From: an uncultured Prevotellaceae bacterium
GTDB lineage: Bacteria > Bacteroidota > Bacteroidia > Bacteroidales > Bacteroidaceae
NCBI GenBank assembly: GCA_902761905.1
Contig: CACWMK010000020.1
Coordinates: 1 to 50,185, forward strand
Direction: 5' to 3'
DNA length: 50,185 bases
Shown here: piece by piece, positions 33,134 to 42,488 of the stretch
Layout of the letters: each line of letters begins with the position of its first letter
How positions within the stretch are numbered: the stretch's first letter is position 1
Program-made: the position numbers and the translations under genes
The notes under the pieces: model-generated
The model's database searches: none
What the model saw: the letters and a program-made list of their open reading frames with translations, nothing else
What the model was told of the DNA's origin: nothing

Positions 33134-33735
33134 AAAAGATAATTCTGATTACAGGCGGACAGCGCTCGGGCAAGAGCACCAAGGCCGAAGAGCTGGCGCT
33201 TTCGCTAAGCAGCAATCCAGTATATCTGGCCACAGCCCACGTGTGGGACGACGAATTTCGCCTTCGAGTGCAGAAGCACCAAGAGCGCCGCGGCCCAGAG
33301 TGGACTAATATCGAGGAAGAAATCCAACTTTCGAAGCACAATCTCGAAGGTCGCGTAGTAGTAATCGACTGTGTTACGCTATGGCTCACCAACCTGATAT
33401 CCATTGAACATGAAACATTCTTGGCGGAGCCAAGCGGCAGAGCAGAGCAGAACATTCTTGGCAAAGCCAAGCGGCCGCTCGACCTTTGGTCGCTTGCAAG
33501 GCAAGAAAGCCGAGCGGAACTTTATTTGGCTCAGGCCAAAGCCGAGTTCGACGCCTTTACTGCACCCGATGCCACATACATATTTGTGACCAACGAGATA
33601 GGCAGCGGCGGCACATCTACCAACGCTCTGCAGCGCCGATTCACCGACCTGCAAGGCTGGATGAACCAGTACATAGCCCAAGCTGCCGATGAGGTAATTC
33701 TGATGGTAAGCGGCATCCCCGTAAAAATAAAATAA
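33130..33735 (+). CDS. cobU: Adenosylcobinamide kinase / guanylyltransferase
   Basis: 201 residues from ATG 33130, which overlaps the cobS stop. P-loop ITGGQRSGKST, then YLATAHVWDDEFRLRVQKHQ and VVVIDCVTLWLTN; the C-terminal FVTNEIGSGG is conserved. CobU proteins are usually about 170-185 residues. The surplus is a segment of about 34 residues (FLAEPSGRAEQNILGKAKRP and on to SRAE), coded by a palindromic repeat at 33415-33517 placed after WLTNLIS. It may form a surface loop, leaving the enzyme active; that is inference. Confidence 0.92.
   Translation: MKKIILITGGQRSGKSTKAEELALSLSSNPVYLATAHVWDDEFRLRVQKHQERRGPEWTNIEEEIQLSKHNLEGRVVVIDCVTLWLTNLISIEHETFLAEPSGRAEQNILGKAKRPLDLWSLARQESRAELYLAQAKAEFDAFTAPDATYIFVTNEIGSGGTSTNALQRRFTDLQGWMNQYIAQAADEVILMVSGIPVKIK
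33415..33517. repeat. Palindromic repeat element inserted in cobU
   Basis: Two 24-bp direct repeats (33415-33438 and 33452-33475, two mismatches) each contain CTTGGC-N3-GCCAAG. They are followed by an inverted pair CCGCTCG (33475-33481) / CGAGCGG (33511-33517) enclosing CTTGCAAGGCAAG. The whole block is read through in frame. Confidence 0.8.
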
Positions 33736-33768
33736 TCCGAAAAATCCGTATAATCCGTAGGCAACATA

Positions 33769-34815
33769 ATGAAACACTTCGACATACAACCCGTAGACCA
33801 AACGATCAAGCCGAAGATCCAGGCCAAGATCGACAACCTAAACAAGCCCAAGGGCTCGCTAGGACGACTGGAGGAACTGGCCATGCAGATATGTCTGATA
33901 CAGCAATCGCTAGAGCCAAGTCTCGCCCACCCTTGCCACTTGCTTCTGGGTGGCGATCACGGCATAGAGCGCGAGGGCGTAAGTGTGTCGCCACGCTGCG
34001 TAACCTGGCAACAGATGATAAACTTTACCCATGGCGGTGGCGGCGTAAATATGTTCTGTCGCCAGCATGGTTTCAAGTTGCGTATAGTCGATGTAGGCGT
34101 GGATTACGACCTGTCGGGTGTGGATGGTATTATCGATCGCAAGATAGCCCGCGGCACACGTAATTTTCTGCACGAACCAGCGATGACCAGCGATGAGATC
34201 GACCGTGCCATCGAGATAGGTAGCGACTTGGTGGATGACTGCATCAGCGAAGGCTGCCGAGTGCTCTGCATCGGCGAGATGGGCATAGCCAACACCTCGC
34301 CATCAAGCATCTGGATGCACCTGTTTACAGGCATCCCGTTAGATGAATGTATCGGTGCCGGCGCCGGACTAGACGCCCCAGGCATTCGCCACAAATACGA
34401 GGTTCTTTCAAATGCATTAGCAAACTATCAAGCCACCACCCCAAATCCAACACCCATCACCCATATCCGCCATTTCGGCGGATTCGAGATGACAGCTGCC
34501 ATCGGCGCCATGCTAAAAGCCGCCGAAAAGCACCTGGTGATACTTGTCGACGGCTTTATTATGACGGCCTGTGCGCTGGCTGCTGTTAAGCTATATCCCG
34601 CAGCACAGGATTATATGATCTTTACTCACTGTGGCGATGAGAGCGGCCACAAACGCTTGCTCGATGCGATGGGTGCGAGTGCCTTGCTGCATCTGGGTTT
34701 GCGACTGGGCGAAGGTACTGGCGCACTCTGTGCATTCCCGATAGTTGATTCGGCTGTTCGTATGATGAACGAGATGAACAACTTCGACAATGCCCGCATC
34801 ACTAAGTATTTTTAG
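33769..34815 (+). CDS. cobT: Nicotinate-nucleotide-dimethylbenzimidazole phosphoribosyltransferase
   Basis: 348 residues, the normal length. It activates the lower-ligand base as alpha-ribazole phosphate. Motifs: LNKPKGSLGRLEELAMQIC, LLGGDHGIEREGVS, GEMGIANTSPSS, HFGGFEMTAAIGAM, and the catalytic Glu near the C-terminus (LGLRLGEGTGA). The gap to cobU holds three AATCCG units. The segment YQATTPNPTPITHI is coded by a low-complexity CA-rich run. Its stop overlaps the stop of the Tricorn-like gene by 4 bases. Confidence 0.93.
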   Translation: MKHFDIQPVDQTIKPKIQAKIDNLNKPKGSLGRLEELAMQICLIQQSLEPSLAHPCHLLLGGDHGIEREGVSVSPRCVTWQQMINFTHGGGGVNMFCRQHGFKLRIVDVGVDYDLSGVDGIIDRKIARGTRNFLHEPAMTSDEIDRAIEIGSDLVDDCISEGCRVLCIGEMGIANTSPSSIWMHLFTGIPLDECIGAGAGLDAPGIRHKYEVLSNALANYQATTPNPTPITHIRHFGGFEMTAAIGAMLKAAEKHLVILVDGFIMTACALAAVKLYPAAQDYMIFTHCGDESGHKRLLDAMGASALLHLGLRLGEGTGALCAFPIVDSAVRMMNEMNNFDNARITKYF

Positions 34816-37800
34816 CGTAGCATCTCCTGTACGGCACGCTCCAGCTGACGGTCGCGACCGCTGATATAATCCTCGGGCGTGTTGTACACTTCGATATCAG
34901 GATAGAGCGTTGAGTTCTCGCCGAACACTCCGCGCATATCGCGACAACCTACCTGTGGTATACCAAAAATCATACCGTTCTGCAGTGTCTCCCACCATAC
35001 GGCAGTCATGGTGCCGGCCACTGGTGCACCTATCAACTTACCTATCTTCAGCTCCTTGTATACCCATGGGAAACCATGACCATTACTATAGTCGTCCTCG
35101 CACATCAGTACGCACGATGGTTTTACCCACTTGTTGTATGGGTCGGAACCTACATACTTGCCATGAGGCACAAACTCCTGATACTTCTTTCCGCTCAGCA
35201 GTGTGCACAGGTCGTCGTGCAACCAGCCGCCGCCGTTATGACGCTCGTCAACTACTGCAGCCACACGATTGCGGTTCTTGTCGCTCAGCAGTTCACGATA
35301 AACCGTACGATAGCTTGGACTGTCCATAGCCTTTACGTGCACGTAGGCCAGTTTGCCACCCGACAGATTGTCGGTCATCTCGCGCTGACGATCTACCCAG
35401 CGCTTATACAGCAACTCGTTCTGTGCGCTACGGCTTATAGCCTTGATAGTCACGTCGTTACGCTTACCTGTTGAAGGGTTAAGTATGGTAAGACGTACGG
35501 GCTTACCTGCCTTGCCATCCAGCAGTGGGAAGTAGTCGTCGCCTGACTTGATGCTAACTCCGTCGATAGCCTCGATCACGCATCCAGCCACCACGCCGGT
35601 CTTCTTCTGTGCCAGTGGTGAACGCTTGATGATCTCCTCGATGCGCAGTCCGTCGCCCTGATAGTTCTGGTCGATAAACACGCCCAGCGTTGCAGTGCTA
35701 AGTGTAGCGCCGTCAGGATAATATCGGGCACCTGTGTGCGATGCATTAAGCTCACCCAGCATCTCGCTCAACATATCCTTGAAGTCGTACTCATTATTAA
35801 TATAAGGTAGGAATCGGCGGTAGTTGTCGCGATAGCCTTCCCAGTCTACATTGTGCAGATTCTCTACATAGAACTTATCCTTAACCTGGCGCCAGATGTG
35901 GTCGAACAAGTAAGCGCGCTCCTCGTATGGACGGTAGTTGAATACTGTCTCGAATTCTACATTCTTGGTCGACTTCTTGCCCAGATCCAGTTTCTTTATG
36001 CCGCCTCGCGATGCCAGGAACAGGTTGTTATACTTCTTGTCGGCAAACATTCGGCCACGGCCAACACCCTTCATCAGCAGCTCGGTCTTGTCCTCGCGCA
36101 GGTAGTGCACCCACAGGTCTACGCCACCTTCGAACGAGGCCTGATAGTACAGTGTATCGCCCTTAAGTACGGCATCGCCCATTTGGGCCGAGTTATCAGT
36201 TACGCGTATGATACGGTCGCGACAGTTGTCCAAGTCGAACGCCAGCAGTTTCTCGGCCTTTGACTTCTCGGCAGTTTTCTTCTTGCTGTCCTTCTTCTTA
36301 GCGTTCTTGGCATTCTTTGCGTCCTTATCGTCCTTCTTCTCTTTTTTCTTTGCTTCCTTCTCGGCTTCGTCCAGTCGCTCCTTGTCCTCCTTGCTCATGG
36401 TGAATCGGTCGTAAGCATCTACATCGAAGAACATCACATAGTAGTCGGACTCAGCGCCCCAGCTGCCGTGACTGCGATAGCCGGCGCGATCGCTCTCAAA
36501 GAGCATTGCCTTACCACCCAGCACCCAGCGTGCCGAACCCTCGTCGTAACCACTCTCGGTAAGATTGTGCACCTCGCCGTTACCACTGGCGTTTACCAAT
36601 GCTATGTCGCTGTTGTTCCATCCACCATTACCTATATAGCTGGCTAACAACCACTTACTGTCGGGACTCCATTCGAACCAAAGGTCGCCATCACGATACG
36701 AGAAGTTGTACTTGCCATCAAGCACCGTGCGCTCCTGACGTGTCTTAAGATTAATCACGCACAGCTCCGAACGGTTCTTGAAGTAAGCCACCTCCTTGCC
36801 GTCGGGACTGAACTGTGGCTGCAGCGATGTCTCGTTGCTGTTGGTCAGTCGCTCCTCGTCCAGTACGGTAGCATAGGTAAAGAGTTTCTCATCCTTGTTC
36901 TTCAGTTTGGTTTGATATATCTGCCACACACCGCCACGCTCTGCGCAGTACACCAGACTACGTCCGTCGGGCGAGAAGCTCACGCTGCGCTCCTGTTGTG
37001 GTGTGTTGGTTATCTGCTTGGTGGTCTTATAGTCTACCGAAGTCACAAAGATGTCGCCACGCACGATAAATGCCACCTCCTTGGCATCTGGCGACAGACT
37101 GATTTCGGTAACACCGCTCGAACGGAGCTGACGTATCAGGTCCTTATCCTGTCGGTCGGCAATGATACTTACCTTTACCTTCTGTGGCTCAGCACCTTCG
37201 CGCAGTGTGTATATTTCGCCATTCTGACTGTAGCATAGTGTTCCATCGTTGCTCACCGACAGATAGCGCACTGGATTCATCTTGTGGTGCGAGAGCTGCT
37301 TTTTGCCCGAACCGTCGATATTGCGGCGATACACGTTGAATGTGCCGTCTTCCTCGCTGGTGTAATAATACGAGTTGGCGTCGGCCCAGCGCGGTGTGCG
37401 GTCCTCGCCCTTAAAGTCGGTCAGACGTGTGTAATGTCCATCCTGTACCATCCAGATGTCGCGACAGATAGGACTCTGATGGTGCTTGCGGAAGGGATCC
37501 TCGTAGCCTTTATAATCGTGATAAAGCATACGACCATCCTTGGCAAAACTGATATCCTCCATAGGCAGGGTTGAGAACATACGTGGGCGACCACCCTTGA
37601 TGCTCACCTCGTACACCTGATTATCGCCAGGAAAGAGGATAGACTGTGCCGATGGCATCCACGAAGCCGAGAACAATACGTGCTCGTTGTCGCGCCACAC
37701 CATAGGCATCTCGTTAGTACTGTTTGTGGTCAGGCGCACTGGTTCGCTGCCCTGAGCATCCATCACATACACATCCATGCTACCCTCGCGACTCGACGCA

Positions 37801-38045
37801 AAAGCCAGTTTACTGCCATCGGGGCTCCATAACGGGCATGCATCGTAGGCAGCATTGGTTGTTAGTTGTCTTGCCTGACCACCTGTAGCAGCCACTGAAT
37901 AAATGTCGCCTTTATACGAAAAGGCTATTGTCTTGCCATCGGGCGAGATGGCGGTGTACCGCATCCATAGCGGTCCTTCTTCGGCGTACGAACTAAGCCC
38001 CGTCATCAGGAGCCCAGCAGCCAAAATCAATTTACTAGTTTTCAT
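34812..38045 (-). CDS. Tricorn-like S41 protease with WD40-like beta-propellers
   Basis: 1077 residues with a signal peptide (LILAAGLLMTGLSSYAEEG). Residues 25-540 carry repeated PD40/WD40-like blades (YTAISPDGKTIAFSYKGDIY, SPDGSKLAFASS, SPDGRSLVYCAERGG). Residues about 550-600 are a Lys/Glu/Asp-rich run. Then come the Tricorn C1 helical domain, a PDZ domain (ATLGVFIDQNYQGDGLRIEE) and the S41 core: AYVHVKAMDSPSYR, VVDERHNGGGWLHDDL, and CEDDYSNGHGFPW, where Ser is the expected nucleophile. It probably degrades peptides in the periplasm. Monocistronic. Confidence 0.88.
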   Translation of the reverse strand: MKTSKLILAAGLLMTGLSSYAEEGPLWMRYTAISPDGKTIAFSYKGDIYSVAATGGQARQLTTNAAYDACPLWSPDGSKLAFASSREGSMDVYVMDAQGSEPVRLTTNSTNEMPMVWRDNEHVLFSASWMPSAQSILFPGDNQVYEVSIKGGRPRMFSTLPMEDISFAKDGRMLYHDYKGYEDPFRKHHQSPICRDIWMVQDGHYTRLTDFKGEDRTPRWADANSYYYTSEEDGTFNVYRRNIDGSGKKQLSHHKMNPVRYLSVSNDGTLCYSQNGEIYTLREGAEPQKVKVSIIADRQDKDLIRQLRSSGVTEISLSPDAKEVAFIVRGDIFVTSVDYKTTKQITNTPQQERSVSFSPDGRSLVYCAERGGVWQIYQTKLKNKDEKLFTYATVLDEERLTNSNETSLQPQFSPDGKEVAYFKNRSELCVINLKTRQERTVLDGKYNFSYRDGDLWFEWSPDSKWLLASYIGNGGWNNSDIALVNASGNGEVHNLTESGYDEGSARWVLGGKAMLFESDRAGYRSHGSWGAESDYYVMFFDVDAYDRFTMSKEDKERLDEAEKEAKKKEKKDDKDAKNAKNAKKKDSKKKTAEKSKAEKLLAFDLDNCRDRIIRVTDNSAQMGDAVLKGDTLYYQASFEGGVDLWVHYLREDKTELLMKGVGRGRMFADKKYNNLFLASRGGIKKLDLGKKSTKNVEFETVFNYRPYEERAYLFDHIWRQVKDKFYVENLHNVDWEGYRDNYRRFLPYINNEYDFKDMLSEMLGELNASHTGARYYPDGATLSTATLGVFIDQNYQGDGLRIEEIIKRSPLAQKKTGVVAGCVIEAIDGVSIKSGDDYFPLLDGKAGKPVRLTILNPSTGKRNDVTIKAISRSAQNELLYKRWVDRQREMTDNLSGGKLAYVHVKAMDSPSYRTVYRELLSDKNRNRVAAVVDERHNGGGWLHDDLCTLLSGKKYQEFVPHGKYVGSDPYNKWVKPSCVLMCEDDYSNGHGFPWVYKELKIGKLIGAPVAGTMTAVWWETLQNGMIFGIPQVGCRDMRGVFGENSTLYPDIEVYNTPEDYISGRDRQLERAVQEMLR

Positions 38046-38098
38046 TACCTTTTTTTAAGTTTATATGTTGTGCTTGTTATCTAAAACGAAATCGGGTG

Positions 38099-38128
38099 CA
38101 AAGTTAAGAATTTATAGCGATTATGCAA
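38099..38128 (-). promoter_or_regulatory. Promoter of the Tricorn-like protease gene
   Basis: TTTG with TTG at the complement of 38126-38128, 19 bases, TAACTTTG at the complement of 38099-38106; a leader of about 50 bases. Confidence 0.55.
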
Positions 38129-38195
38129 AAAAATACGCTAATATTTCGCTTTTTACATTACTTTTCGCTACTTTTACGGCCAAAAAACATTCAAT

Positions 38196-38948
38196 ATGAA
38201 ACGATTACTCACTTTTGTATGCGCCATTTTACTGGCATCGGCACAGTTAAGTGCTCAGACTTCTACCACCGAGGTATTGCTTAAAACCACCGCGGGCGAC
38301 ATCCGTATCGCACTTTACGACGAAACTCCACAGCATCGCGACAACTTCCTGAAACTAACCAAGATGGGCAGCTACGACTCACTGCTGTTTCACCGTGTCA
38401 TCAAGGACTTTATGGTGCAGAGTGGCGACATATTCAGCAAGAATGCAAAACCTGGTCAACTGCTGGGCATGGGCGACTACGACTACACTCAGGAGGCCGA
38501 GTTCCGTCTGCCCAAGATATTTCATCGTCGCGGCACTGTAGCAGCCGCTCGCGAGGGCGACCATAAGAACCCAGAGCGCCGTTCGGGAGCCAGTCAGTTC
38601 TACATCGTGTGGGGCAAGACGTACGACGACCGGCGACTGGACTACATCCAGACTAAACTCGACTCCATCACTGGCGGAACAGTACAACTCACTCCCGAGA
38701 TGCGCGAGGTTTATAAGACCATCGGCGGCGCGCCACACCTAGACGGTCAGTACACCGTATTCGGCGAAGTGACCGAGGGGCTCGACATCATCGAGAAGAT
38801 GCAACTGGTGGCCACCGACAAGAACGATCGCCCACTTGAGGACATCCGCATCCTGAAGGCCACCGTCACCAAGGATCTGCCCGAGCCCGAAAAGCCTAAG
38901 GCTGCCCCACAGAAGAAACAAGTTAAGCGCCCCGTACGACGCAGATAA
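38196..38948 (+). CDS. Cyclophilin-type peptidyl-prolyl isomerase, secreted
   Basis: 250 residues. Signal peptide (LLTFVCAILLASAQLSAQ), then a cyclophilin fold: TTAGDIRIALYDETPQHRDN, FHRVIKDFMVQSGD with the catalytic Arg, GASQFYIVWGK and YTVFGEVTEGLDIIEKM. It helps proline isomerisation in periplasmic folding. The C-terminal tail is Lys/Pro-rich (PEPEKPKAAPQKKQVKRPVR). Shared terminator with the convergent caspase gene. Confidence 0.92.
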   Translation: MKRLLTFVCAILLASAQLSAQTSTTEVLLKTTAGDIRIALYDETPQHRDNFLKLTKMGSYDSLLFHRVIKDFMVQSGDIFSKNAKPGQLLGMGDYDYTQEAEFRLPKIFHRRGTVAAAREGDHKNPERRSGASQFYIVWGKTYDDRRLDYIQTKLDSITGGTVQLTPEMREVYKTIGGAPHLDGQYTVFGEVTEGLDIIEKMQLVATDKNDRPLEDIRILKATVTKDLPEPEKPKAAPQKKQVKRPVRRR

Positions 38949-38975
38949 ACGAATAGAATAACGAAAGAAAAAGAA

Positions 38976-39009
38976 TAGCGGTTACTTGTTCTAGCACAAG
39001 TAACCGCTA
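38976..39009. terminator. Bidirectional terminator
   Basis: A perfect 14-bp stem: TAGCGGTTACTTGT (38976-38989) against ACAAGTAACCGCTA (38996-39009), loop of six. It lies between the convergent cyclophilin and caspase genes. Confidence 0.8.
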
Positions 39010-39033
39010 ATATTATGGATTAGATAATCTCGT

Positions 39034-40545
39034 TTAGAAGCGAAGATCACGCCATACGTTAGCAATCCTATCCGAAGGATTAGTTGAAGGAGTCTGCTTC
39101 TTGTGCATCTTCAACTCTCTTGCCTGCGATGATACATTATCCTTAATGTGGTCAGACAGTTCGCCGAATGAGATAGAACCATTCGACTTCTGCAGAGCGT
39201 CGAGCAGGAAGTATGTAAACAGTCCGTGTCCCTGCTCTGGGTAACCCTGAGCGGTCTCATTGCCCTGAGCAGCAGAGAATACTACCAGTGAGCCACCTCC
39301 CAGTTCGGTATCCTCAGCGTCGATCTCGACAGCACGCAAGCCCTCGGTCACACCCTCGTTCGAACGGTTAACACCGCTGAAGCATGCATCTAGGAATACA
39401 GAAGTCTGGTTGAACTCCAGTTCGCCCAACTTAGCATAGAACTCATCCAGAGCAATACCTCTCTTAGGATTGGTACCTCTTACGTCGGTTGGCAGGATGT
39501 ATGCCTTATTCTTATTCTTTACATCGGGCACACCATGACCAGCGTAGTAAACTATCAGTTTCTTCTCCTCACGGTTATTGATATTCTTAACCCAGTCTTC
39601 CAGCTCTTCCTCCATAATCATCTGCTTTGTAGCATCTTCGGCAATATGAATGTTGCCGGCAGGGATACCAAGCACCTTCTTGCAATAATCGCCAAACACG
39701 CGAGCATCGTGGATAGCATAAGGCACGTCTGAAGCAAAGCGATAGTTCTGGTTACCGATGATAAGAGCGTACACGTCATTACGTGTGATGGTGCTTGTAA
39801 CGTCAAGTTTGTCAACCTCAGAAGTCTTATAGTCATAGTCGATCTCCACAGCGCGATTCTTGGTAAGCTTCTCTACTGCAGCGCTGGCCAGACCATACTC
39901 ATGGCTATTGTCAGGATTGATATAAGCTGGCAGACGGATAATCTCGCCGTTATACAATGCATGTCTTACCTTATTATCTACATTCACCTCGCTAGCAAAG
40001 GCGTGATGACCGATAATAGCAGTCGGACTCATTTCGATACTCTTCAGGTTGTCGCACGATACAAATGCCTGATCGCCTACACGACACTGGTCGGGGATAG
40101 TAACAGAAATAAGCGAACTACAATTTGCAAAAGCAATAGTCTCGATTATCTTAACCTGTACGGGCAGTGAGATATTACGCAGACGCGAACAGTTCAGGAA
40201 TGCACCCCATCCTATCTCTACCAGGTCAGTACCTTCGAACACAACCTCCTGCAGGTTCTGACAGTTGGCAAATGCACAAGAACCGATTCTGGTTACACCA
40301 GCCTTAATCTCAACCTTTCTGATATCCAGCTTAGCCTTGGTCCAGGGAGCAATCAGCTTTTCTACATTATACTCCTTGATGGCCACCTTCTCGCCCTTGT
40401 CGTTTACATTAGATATCACAAGTGTATATCCGTCGAACGACCACTTTGTGTCTGTACCACAATAACCTTCAGTTCTATATAACTGTGCACTTACGTATGG
40501 CACACACATGAAAGCCATCATAGCTATTACAAATAATCTTTTCAT
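39034..40545 (-). CDS. Secreted protein with BspA-type repeats and a caspase (C14) domain
   Basis: 503 residues. Signal peptide (MKRLFVIAMMAFMCVPYVSA). Residues 60-210 hold about five leucine-rich BspA/LRR_5 repeats (IGSCAFANCQNLQEVVFEGT, IGWGAFLNCSRLRNISLP). Residues 255-500 are a caspase-like peptidase: YALIIGNQNYRFASDVPYAI, LIVYYAGHGVPD (catalytic His337), SVFLDACFSGVN (catalytic Cys388). Both catalytic residues are present, so an active cysteine protease cutting after Arg/Lys is plausible (known of bacterial C14 enzymes; specificity here is inferred). Last gene of a four-gene envelope operon. Confidence 0.88.
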   Translation of the reverse strand: MKRLFVIAMMAFMCVPYVSAQLYRTEGYCGTDTKWSFDGYTLVISNVNDKGEKVAIKEYNVEKLIAPWTKAKLDIRKVEIKAGVTRIGSCAFANCQNLQEVVFEGTDLVEIGWGAFLNCSRLRNISLPVQVKIIETIAFANCSSLISVTIPDQCRVGDQAFVSCDNLKSIEMSPTAIIGHHAFASEVNVDNKVRHALYNGEIIRLPAYINPDNSHEYGLASAAVEKLTKNRAVEIDYDYKTSEVDKLDVTSTITRNDVYALIIGNQNYRFASDVPYAIHDARVFGDYCKKVLGIPAGNIHIAEDATKQMIMEEELEDWVKNINNREEKKLIVYYAGHGVPDVKNKNKAYILPTDVRGTNPKRGIALDEFYAKLGELEFNQTSVFLDACFSGVNRSNEGVTEGLRAVEIDAEDTELGGGSLVVFSAAQGNETAQGYPEQGHGLFTYFLLDALQKSNGSISFGELSDHIKDNVSSQARELKMHKKQTPSTNPSDRIANVWRDLRF

Positions 40546-40608
40546 AACCGTTTAGCTTTAAATAATACTTTTTTTAATTAATAACTCTCTTTAGTCCGTC
40601 ACATCAGA

Positions 40609-41541
40609 TTACATTCTGATCTGCAGACTGATACGATTAGTAGCATTAGTGAATTCGTACTCATTGTTACCGAAATCACTGGTATTCATAGCCTTATACT
40701 TGATTTTTCCAGTGCGGTGCTCATAAGCGATACCGATAGCCTTCCACGACAGATTGATACCGAAGCTCTGAATCATACCATGTCCCCACGACATCTTCAG
40801 GTTACTCTCCATTGCCTTATAGTCTGTATCATTATAATCTACAACTCCGCTCTGGTTCACGTCAAGCTTCTTATCGTTTGGCGAATAGATCATCGACACG
40901 TTGTATCCGATATGATAGAACACATTGACCTTAATGAAGTGCAAACCATTACCGTTCAGCAAGTTGAATGGAGCCAATGTCAACGACGGACCGAGCGACA
41001 TGCCATAGTTTACCTCATACTTCTCCATGTTCCAAGGTAGAGTGTAGAAGCTTTCGCTCTTTTTATCTCCTTCTCCTGGATGTCTGTCTCTACTATCATA
41101 CTGGCCTGTTCCTTCTGCCTTAAAATGATTCACATTCAGATCGATACCTGTATAGTCGATATTAAATGTGGCCACATTGGCAATAGGCTTCTTGTGCAGA
41201 CGATAACAGCGACCATACTGGATAGATGCGCCCCAGTCGCTCTTCATTTCGCTTACAAAACCACCCTGTCCATTGGGATAGTCGTTATCCTTTGGTGTAA
41301 GTTTTGTATTGTTGTACGAGAAATTAAAGTAACCTCTTCTTCCCCATACATCAGCAAAGTGCTGCTCGGTAGCATTTCTGTTGGTTACCTGCTGCTGTAC
41401 TTTGATAATGTCCTTGATTGTAGTGATTTCGGTAGTGTCCTCGCTCCAATCAATGCTCACTTTGTCATCTTCATTTTCTACTTGAGCAAATACCGCCGTA
41501 GAAAAGAGACAGGTCATGATAAAAATAAACTTCCTCTTCAT
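40609..41541 (-). CDS. Predicted outer-membrane beta-barrel protein, unknown function
   Basis: 310 residues. Signal peptide (IFIMTCLFSTAVFAQ), an acidic stretch, then alternating strands (YFNFSYNNTKLT, WGASIQYGRCYRL, FGINLSWKAIGIAYEHRTG) ending in RISLQIRM, as in outer-membrane barrels. One loop (DVNQSGVVDYNDTDY) resembles an EF-hand or dockerin-type calcium loop. No family recognised. Third gene of the operon that ends with the caspase protein. Confidence 0.6.
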   Translation of the reverse strand: MKRKFIFIMTCLFSTAVFAQVENEDDKVSIDWSEDTTEITTIKDIIKVQQQVTNRNATEQHFADVWGRRGYFNFSYNNTKLTPKDNDYPNGQGGFVSEMKSDWGASIQYGRCYRLHKKPIANVATFNIDYTGIDLNVNHFKAEGTGQYDSRDRHPGEGDKKSESFYTLPWNMEKYEVNYGMSLGPSLTLAPFNLLNGNGLHFIKVNVFYHIGYNVSMIYSPNDKKLDVNQSGVVDYNDTDYKAMESNLKMSWGHGMIQSFGINLSWKAIGIAYEHRTGKIKYKAMNTSDFGNNEYEFTNATNRISLQIRM

Positions 41542-41584
41542 AACTGATTGAATTTAAGATTATTATACTAAAGTTTTAGATCTT

Positions 41585-42472
41585 TTATTCTTGTTGCGAA
41601 CTCCTTTTTCTGATTTTCACCCAGCGCTTGTCTACTATCATATCACTGTCGGCTCTCTGAGCTCTCAACAACCACTTCTGGAAATCAAAGGTACTCAGCG
41701 AGTTAGGATGCTTGGCATCGCCGGTGATATCATTGCACTTGGTGAATGGGTTCGGCGAGAATATCACCACAAACTGGTTGTCCTCCATCGGATGCTTTGT
41801 GCTCAGTCTGTAGTTAAATGCCGTAGGATCTACGTCGCGATCAAAGAGTACGTACTCTTTACCTCTTTTAATCTGGAATCTGCCCGATGGGTCTTTGGGG
41901 TATGGGAGCAGACATGATGTCTCGTCATCGCCTGTAATCAGATACACTGCCACATAGCCATCGGCAGGTGCACGAAAACTAAGGTATACGCGCTCGCGAT
42001 CAAAAAATCTGTTGGTCTCTTCCATTTCGCCGTTACCCATCTTCAGTATTTTCCACTTCAGATCGGCCTTGGCTTGTTTTATCTCTCTTGCTGTACCCCA
42101 AACTTCAGCCCTGAATATCAGCTTATTGTCTACATATTCTATATTAAGCTCTGCCGGCTTGGTATCGCCCAACCAGTCGCCTTTGGCCATCGCAACGGTA
42201 TTCTCCCAGAAAAACGAACTAGTGGCTTCGCCGTTGGTCTCTACATTCGAGTCGATAACATCGGATGTTATCAACTCGCCGAATTCGGCCTTAATAGCTT
42301 CGGCCCTAGCCAGTTCCAGACACTTGCGCTTGGCCTCTCTGAATGTGATATTATCATTCTCGCCCACCTCGTAAGTGTATTCACCGTGTACCTCTACCGT
42401 CTTCTGGGCGTGCACACTCAGTGGAACGCAAACACTCGTAAGCAAGAAAACAGATAACAGTTTTAATCTCAT
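41585..42472 (-). CDS. Secreted protein with DUF4384-like domain
   Basis: 295 residues. Signal peptide (LLSVFLLTSVCVPLSVHAQ). Residues 30-125 resemble the LPP20/FlgT-type domain (FREAKRKCLELARAEAIKAE). Residues 155-255 resemble DUF4384 (RVYLSFRAPADGYVAVYLIT, LLPYPKDPSGRFQIKRGKEY), a beta-sandwich often found together with caspase or protein-kinase domains in secreted regulators. Its pairing with a caspase gene fits that pattern. Exact role unknown. Second gene of the operon. Confidence 0.65.
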   Translation of the reverse strand: MRLKLLSVFLLTSVCVPLSVHAQKTVEVHGEYTYEVGENDNITFREAKRKCLELARAEAIKAEFGELITSDVIDSNVETNGEATSSFFWENTVAMAKGDWLGDTKPAELNIEYVDNKLIFRAEVWGTAREIKQAKADLKWKILKMGNGEMEETNRFFDRERVYLSFRAPADGYVAVYLITGDDETSCLLPYPKDPSGRFQIKRGKEYVLFDRDVDPTAFNYRLSTKHPMEDNQFVVIFSPNPFTKCNDITGDAKHPNSLSTFDFQKWLLRAQRADSDMIVDKRWVKIRKRSSQQE

Positions 42473-42488
42473 CTCTTTATAGTCTTTT

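Noticed and set aside
34812-38045. Lys/Glu-rich segment as a frameshift or fused gene
   Set aside because: The frame and flanking domains are continuous; charged linkers between the propeller and C1 domains are plausible in such proteins.
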